Shown one piece after another: positions 15,831 through 21,986 of a stretch of DNA of 21,986 bases; position 1 is the stretch's first letter, and every line of letters begins with the position of its first letter. The notes below the pieces were generated by a model. It had not been told where the DNA came from. It ran no database searches and saw only the letters and a list, made by a program, of their open reading frames with translations. Origin of the DNA: Tritrichomonas musculus. Its lineage: Eukaryota; Parabasalia; Tritrichomonadida; Tritrichomonadidae. The DNA lies in NCBI GenBank assembly GCA_039105265.1, contig JAPFFF010000476.1, forward strand, positions 1-21,986, read 5' to 3'. The translations under genes were made by a program, and so were the position numbers.

Positions 15831-16558
15831 TTTTTCAATACTTAAGGCTGAATAATGTTGAATTAAAGCCTTCACTGTGGCTTTATGCAATTCATTCACG
15901 AAATGCAGAACTGATTCATCTTCTTGAATCACTTAAAGTTGATCCGCCGAATGAAGAATATAAAACATGTTTGTGTGAATCAATTAAGTGTCATCACAAT
16001 GAAATTGCATATTACATTGAAAACAACTTGATGTCAGAAAATGATGATAAAACAAGAAAGAGTGAAGAAGTTTTATCATCTATTTTGAGCTTTCACAACT
16101 ATGAATATTTCCCATCTTTTTTTGATGATAGAGACGAATTTTATTACTTATGCAGCAATAATTATCATAAACTTGTTAATCTTTTCATCGAAAAGAAAAA
16201 AGAATACATTGAAAAAATGAAATCAGAAGGAATTTCATTTCAAGAAGCAGCAAATGAAAATAAAGTAGAAATTATCTATTATTTATTATTGACTTACAAT
16301 TGTGTTCCTGAAAAATGTCTTAGAAATAACCAAGAAATAAGAAAAATTGCTATTCCTTCATCTGTAACTTCAATTGGAAATTATGCATTCAGTAGATGTT
16401 CATCTTTGGAACAAATCACAATTCCTCCATCTGTAACTTCAATTGGAGATTATACATTCTATGATTGTTCATCATTGACACAAATCACAGTTCCTCCATC
16501 TGTAACTTCAATTGGAGAATATGCATTTCCATATGAAACAACGATTATAAGACTCTGA
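15812..16558 (+). pseudogene. 5'-truncated DUF3447 / BspA-like leucine-rich-repeat protein
   Basis: The frame opens with no ATG (first codon TTG after a nearby stop) and enters mid-domain at [20 protein letters not shown], an ankyrin-like DUF3447 segment common in trichomonads. It continues through [34 protein letters not shown] and [16 protein letters not shown]. Three LRR_5 (BspA/TpLRR) units follow with a 69-base period, each with SSVTSIGxYxF then CSSL. It ends in TGA at 16556-16558. Full relatives have a few hundred more residues upstream and often more LRR units. The 5' end coincides with the break in the ABC remnant, so both were probably cut by the same rearrangement. The remaining frame is clean, so it may be young, or translated from an internal ATG. 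Relatives may be cytoplasmic or surface proteins. Confidence 0.8.
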
Positions 16559-18452
16559 TTTACTCTAATTTTTTAATTATCTCGATTATATAAAACATTT
16601 TTTAATATTCAAACTTTTTTATTGAAATCTTTTTCTGCCGAGGTTATTGTCGTAATATTTATTTGCCTGATTTAAAATTTTATTTGGTATTGCAAATATT
16701 TAAGATTTTTAATTATGATTCCAATTACTTTTCCAACAAATACCAATTTGGAAATTCCTTTTGGTTTTGTTGAGTTGATAATACCCATTACACTCACGAA
16801 TTTAGTGAGTTTGTGTATTCAATAGTATTCAATTTTCAGAAACTAAATTATTTTTTGTGATAAATACATTCAAATAAGAATTGTATCTTCAAATTAAACT
16901 AATTTTTTTAATGTATATAGTAACGGCAAAAATATAAAATTGCTTTATTTTTTAAATATATATTGTTATTAATGTATTATTAAATATTGAATATAATATT
17001 GTCTGGTTTTAATCGATAAATGCATCGGTAAACAAAAAACTTTTTTTGTGAAAAATAATTACAATAAATAAAGGGGATCCGAAATCGGCGGTTATGGAAA
17101 ATCGAATTCTTCAATATAACTTATATTAATAAGAATACTATTTAATATTTAATAAAATTTATTTGGTAAAAACATAATCGAATGTAGGGGTTTTGAGATA
17201 TAAAAATCTTAAGAAAAAGTTTCTCATTTGAAAGCTTATTCGGTTGTATCAATTCAAATCATCTTCGCAAATTGAGTGGCTCTCTGCGAAAATACATTTA
17301 TCTTTTTTAATTTTTTAAAAAACTGATTTTGGAACATTTTTATAAATATAATTATATATATATTAAGTTATATTTTAAAATTAAAAAATAAATATGAAAA
17401 TTAATTAAAATATACATAATTAAAATTAAATAAAATTGAATAATACGGTTCAAACAATATTTCATATTTAAAATATATATTTATCTTCAGATATATAGCA
17501 CATAATAAAATATTTTTATATATAATAGATATATATTAAAGTATTCTATTTAATTATTAAAATGACTTAATGACTCTTTTCTTTAAATAGATTCATATCC
17601 TTTTCTTCTTTTCTTTTGAAAAGTTTTTTTTTCAAAAATATTTGTATGATCATTCAAATTCAAATTTAAATAATAAAATCATGATTTTTGAAATAACTCT
17701 GCATTCATTTATTTTGAATTTTTAATATATGGTGTGATGCTAATAAATGATTAAAATTATAAATGGTATAAAATTTTCATCATTCGTTAAAATCTTAAAA
17801 AATAAAATTTTATTTTTTCCTCAAAAATATATAACTTTAATAATATTTTAATTAATATATTTAATTTATATATAATATGTTTGAATTATTTTAACTTAAA
17901 ATATTTTATTAAATAAAATACTTTTTAAGATAAGCTTATTTTTAAATCAGAAAAAAATTGTGATGGCTGTTCCCATTTCAATAAATATTCAATTTAATAA
18001 AAATATTTTTTTTTTCATATCTTTTTATTATATTGTTTTTTCGATATATTTTATATATTTATATTATTATGTTAAATTGGTTATATTATTTATTATTTCT
18101 TTAACTTTTAATATTTGCATTTGTTTTAAATATTAAAATTATATTTATACTGCAAAGGTGATATTTATGTTTTTCTTCATGTTAGTATGTTAGTTTACTC
18201 TTGTGAGCATAATATAATACATTATTACTATCATCAGCATGACCAAGGTTTGATTTTTATTTTGACATAAAAATTGATGCTAGAACTCATATTCACTAAA
18301 ATTACTCTAAATACATGAATGTATATCTCGTTGGTAAACAAAACTATAATTCTTCTTGGTTTCAATCAATAAAAAAATGGAATATCGTTCTTTGGTATAT
18401 TAAAAATTTATATTTTATTTTTTATATTTTTATTAACTCAAAGCATAATATA
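16559..18452. other. Gene-poor AT-rich region
   Basis: Nearly 1.9 kb with no open frame worth calling. Long A/T-only tracts dominate, especially 17330-18130. A short less AT-rich island lies at about 17073-17110. A small stem (ACTCAC...GTGAGT) sits at about 16792-16810. I see no gene relic. Confidence 0.6.
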
Positions 18453-19911
18453 GTTGGTGGACATAATTCTGTTTTGGAGACATAATTATGTTTTCACATC
18501 ATTTCTATATATTCAAATTGGACTTTTAAAAAAACAATTGTAGAACAATTAATATCATATTGGATACATTTTATTCCCCGATTTTCATTCACTTTTATCA
18601 AACTAAATTTGATCATAAATATGATATCGAATTTTTAATTTCTGAATATTTTTTTATTATTTGAAAAAAATTATAATTTACTTTTCATCTATAATTAAAA
18701 TGTATCATTATTATTTATTGAAATAAAATAGATAATTAGAAAAAATGGTTTCATTTTCATTTCACTACTCAAAAAACTCATTTCATATCACATTTCATGC
18801 TTTTACCATAAAAAAAAGGTTGTTTTAATTTGCTCTAACATAGTTATTATTTTAGAATATAATGTATATATTATATTTTAGAAAAAAATTTATTGAAATA
18901 ATAATTATATAAAAAGAAAAAGTGTTTTCAAAATATGACAAAAAACATTCATACAAAATTACTAATTTTGAAAAATGAGTTTATTTCATTTCAAATTAGA
19001 TGCAGTATTAATCATCTATATGATGCATATAATATATTAAATATAATAATATGGTTGAAAAAGGATCAATCTTGGAAAAATTTCATTTTTCTTTTTTTAT
19101 TCAAAATCATTCATAAATCACTCATACATAATTGATATGATTTCAGAATTACATTATTTGATAATACATACAATGAAATATATTATTAATCCTCTAAAAA
19201 TCATTGTTGCCCATCAAGATTTCAGGTTTTTCTAAGAAATATACAAATTTCACTTTTTTATTTTTTTCTATTATAATAGCATTAAAAATAGCAATTAATC
19301 AATAAATATTAGGTAAGTATAGAAGAACTATTAAAATAATGAAAATAATTTCTCAATGTCTAAAATTGAAAGTCTTTTTCAGTTATTTCAGAAGTTACTC
19401 TTTTTCATTAAGGTAATAGATCTTGAGTAGAACCGCCAATTTTATTCTTTCAATATCATTATACTATATGCATTATATCAAATATTTAAATAAAAATTTA
19501 AAAGTTTTTATTTTTTATTGGAAAAAAACAAAAAAGTGATATGATTTTTAACTTTATTTTGTGCATCAAAATTTTCTTATATGAAAGTTTTTAGATATCA
19601 ATTATCTGACAAAATTATATCATTACTGATTATGAATTAATGATATTATTATTAAATCCCAAGTTTCAATTATTGAGAATAAAATAAGCATTTTAACTTT
19701 TTTTTACATTAATGGCAAAATTTCATATTAATCACAAATATAATAGCTCATTTAATTAAATAATGATGTACATAAAATACATTAATAAAGTATATAATAT
19801 TATCAAATTATCTTTAAAAAGTATTGAGAAAAATGTGTTTTATTTTTGTGTACCATTCAAAAAGTTGAGCAAACATGATTATGTCCCAAAAACATAATTA
19901 TGTCCACCAAC
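18453..19911. mobile_element. 1.46-kb TA-flanked inverted-repeat element, Tc1/mariner-like
   Basis: The left end GTTGGTGGACATAATT at 18453 is mirrored at the right end, AATTATGTCCACCAAC ending 19911. Over about 45 bases roughly 39 match. Each arm also holds a second inner GACATAAT copy. Both ends are bounded by TA (18451-18452 and 19912-19913), the Tc1/mariner target. The length equals a full Tc1/mariner copy, but I find no transposase: the interior is AT-rich and its longest open frame (18935-19135) has no DDE-like features. It is either a non-autonomous element or a badly decayed one. Confidence 0.7.
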
Positions 19912-20070
19912 TATATAATTATTTCAATTTTGTTATATTTTATTTTTAGATTTATTCATTTATTCAGTATCAATAGAAAATGGATCATTGAAAAAAAAAT
20001 TCAGAATGTATTTTGAATTCATATCTCAATATTTTTGAATATATATATCAATATATATCTTAATATTCTA

Positions 20071-20591
20071 GGCTTTTGTATCCAGTGAACTGAGTGTCCA
20101 TTTTCGACTTTTTGTAAAAAGCTGTCACTTTTTTTGGACATAAAACTGCTTTTTTATTTAGTATTTTATTCAAAGATTTGTGTTGAAGTATCCAAAAAAT
20201 TTTTTATTGGATACTTTATTTTTCCTTTAATAAACTCATTAATATCAGAAAAAAAGCAATAATAAATGTCTTAAACACCTACTATTCTTAATTTTTAAAA
20301 AACCTCTCAAATATGAATTATAAACTTTTCAAATTCACTAAGAATGATTTTGACCAAGAAGATCAACATTTGAAATAAAAAATAAAATTCAATGTAAATT
20401 TGGAGCGATATAATTGGTCAAACGAAATATACATTCAAAATAATCAATGAAAATTGAAAGGTGTATCCAAGATTGAATTAAAGTGTCCATTTTGGCTATT
20501 TTGGATACTCAAATTCTCTCAAAAAATAACGAACAAAAATGAGTATCCATTGGATGCTTTTTGAATACAAACTCGTTTGGACACAAAAGCC
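20071..20591. mobile_element. 521-bp TA-flanked MITE with repeated GTATCC motifs
   Basis: GGCTTTTGTATCCA at 20071 is mirrored by TGGACACAAAAGCC ending 20591 (13 of 14). TA lies on both sides (20069-20070 and 20592-20593), fitting a Tc1/mariner-type MITE. GTATCC, GTGTCC and their complements recur through the element, clustered near both ends, including a short palindrome at about 20188-20214. There is no coding potential. Confidence 0.8.
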
Positions 20592-20883
20592 TAGCTTAAT
20601 CGAAGGAGAAGAATATTTGAAATTTTTATTACAGAATTCGGAATTAGAGAATTAATATCAATGGATTAATGAAATTATCGAGGCCAATATTTAAAAGAAA
20701 TTCTTAGATGCACCTATCGAGTAGTTTGTTGCAATTATTAGTTCATTTTATTTCATACACGAATAAAAATAATATATTAAATTTGTAAGAAATAAAATTA
20801 ACCAGAATCCTCTAAAATAATAAAAATTTAGCAAAAAACTAATTTTTTTTTTTTAAATTCCTTAAATTTTAGTTCATTTTTAA

Positions 20884-21122
20884 GGTACAAATCAGTACGT
20901 TATTTTTTGAATAGGAGAACGTTTATTATTTGAATAGTTGCATTTCTCTGAAAAAGTTTAAATTGACTAGGTTTGTTTTTGACACTTATTTTACAATTTA
21001 AATAAGCATTATGATATGTTATATGAAATGGATGAAAATAATCGTTTTTTATTTAACATGTCATCTTATTCTTTGAGAATGTCAAAAAAATTTGTGGTTA
21101 CTAAACGTACTGGATTTGTACC
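20884..21122. mobile_element. 239-bp TTAA-flanked MITE
   Basis: GGTACAAATCAGTACGTTA at 20884 is mirrored by TAAACGTACTGGATTTGTACC ending 21122, differing by two single-base insertions. TTAA borders both ends (20880-20883 and 21123-21126), as expected of the piggyBac superfamily. The interior is AT-rich with no open frame. Confidence 0.75.
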
Positions 21123-21420
21123 TTAAATATATACCTCAGGAGCATGCTAATATCAATATATGATACAGAATAAGGTATTATATTTATTAATTCTTTCTCA
21201 AATAATGTTAGATAAGAAAGATATTCTAATTATAATAATATTAAAAAAGTTCAAAATCTCCCTTTAAAATTAAAATCTTAGAGCCTAATTGCGATATTAA
21301 TAAATATTTATAAAAGAACAATGTAAAAAAATAAATAATTTGGTGGATATTTTACCTTATTCACAAAAAAATTGTGAGTTTTTAATTCAAATTTTCTATG
21401 AGTCTTCAGAAAGTAGAACA

Positions 21421-21688
21421 ATAAGTAGGGACAAATTATTATTTTTAAAATACCATATCTTTCAATTTTGAGAAGATGAAAATAAAAAAAAAAGAATATA
21501 AAAAAGTTATTTATTCAGGAAAAATACATTTCAAATAGCTTTGGGAGCTTTTGAGGGCTAAGTCCAATTGGTTAAGGTAATAGCGGGAGCCTCAACCTGA
21601 GATGAATGAAAGTATTCATGCCTTTATAACTTAAAAAAAAAATTTAGCTTTATTCAAATTTGAGAGGACGATAAGAAGGGACAAATTA
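21421..21688. repeat. Direct repeat pair around a less AT-rich island
   Basis: ATAAGTAGGGACAAATTA (21421-21438) and ATAAGAAGGGACAAATTA (21671-21688) match at 17 of 18 bases. Between them, about 21547-21623, is a relatively GC-rich stretch with a tRNA-D-arm-like GGTTAAGG and a six-base stem (ATGAAT...ATTCAT). The function is unknown. Confidence 0.4.
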
Positions 21689-21852
21689 AAAAACTTAGTT
21701 TATCTACAGAAAGCAAAATATCTTTAAAAAAATATTAATTTTTATTAATATGAAATTTAAATAATTGTATAATTTAATTTTTTTATTTATATTTATAAAA
21801 AAATTATAAAAAAAACGTAATAAAACTTTTTCATTTGTAAGCCTTTGTTTTT

Positions 21853-21916
21853 GTATTTACAATTGTATACAACTTGTCCGTTTAAAAATTACAATTGTAA
21901 TTACAATTGTAAATAC
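21853..21916. repeat. 15-bp inverted repeat of TACAATTGTA units
   Basis: GTATTTACAATTGTA (21853-21867) is exactly mirrored by TACAATTGTAAATAC (21902-21916), with a further TACAATTGTA copy next to the right arm. The palindromic 10-mer occurs three times in 64 bases. Confidence 0.65.
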
Positions 21917-21986
21917 GTTATTTTCTCGATATTAGTTTTTTATTTTTATCTTGATCTACAATTATTTTTTTATATTAAAAATTAGG

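Noticed and set aside
15831-15932. Walker A-like [11 protein letters not shown] on the minus strand as the start of the ABC domain
   Set aside because: This stretch is the antisense of clear DUF3447 coding sequence on the plus strand and lacks GxGKST; resemblance to GKSTTVKAL is coincidental.
18935-19135. 66-codon open frame as a transposase remnant
   Set aside because: No DDE-like or helix-turn-helix features; it fits chance in AT-rich DNA.
21556-21625. Possible tRNA gene (GGCTAAGTCC...GGTTAAGG with CTCAA in a loop position)
   Set aside because: The anticodon stem does not pair, no T-arm with GTTCRANNC is present, and no acceptor stem closes the structure.

Overview
The window is strongly AT-rich eukaryotic DNA from a parabasalid protist, most likely a Tritrichomonas (T. 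foetus-like). I infer this from the families present: an M60-like surface metalloprotease fused to a Pmp-like beta-helix, a TKL-type kinase with Sel1 repeats, a BTB-BACK-F5/8C protein, a DUF3447/BspA-type leucine-rich-repeat fragment, an ABCA-type ATPase remnant and a bacterial-style iron alcohol dehydrogenase. Intact coding regions appear intronless. TCAYW initiator-like sites lie 11-29 nt before three of the four intact starts. Two stop codons sit in a TAAA context, as trichomonad poly(A) signals do.

Layout. Positions 1-537 (+) hold the 3' part of an iron-containing alcohol dehydrogenase with one frameshift. Positions 740-1379 (+) hold an unidentified broken gene fragment. Positions 1355-4612 (-) encode a 1085-residue fusion: an N-terminal half resembling the tRNA methyltransferase NSUN2/Trm4 with both catalytic cysteines lost, followed by an AAA-ATPase-like domain and a PD-(D/E)XK nuclease domain. 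Positions 5171-10351 (-) encode a 1726-residue type I membrane protein with two thioredoxin-like modules, an M60 protease, an F5/8C-like module, sixteen exact-register 24-bp Ser/Thr repeats, a beta-helix, one transmembrane segment and a short tail. Positions 11262-13271 (+) encode a predicted pseudokinase with ten Sel1 repeats and a C-terminal CaaX box. Positions 13694-15013 (-) encode a BTB-BACK-F5/8C protein. Positions 15142-16558 hold two truncated genes, an ABC ATPase (-) and a DUF3447/BspA gene (+), abutting near 15812-15832.

The last 5.4 kb has no credible gene. It holds at least three inverted-repeat DNA elements: a 1.46-kb TA-flanked element, a 0.52-kb TA-flanked MITE rich in GTATCC motifs, and a 0.24-kb TTAA-flanked MITE. 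Shorter inverted and direct repeats lie elsewhere.

The genes do not form a pathway. They are members of expanded surface, signalling and adaptor families with decayed copies and transposons between them. The strongest candidate for something undescribed is the pseudo-NSUN2/AAA/nuclease fusion, followed by the prenylation-motif pseudokinase and the thioredoxin-M60-beta-helix mosaic.
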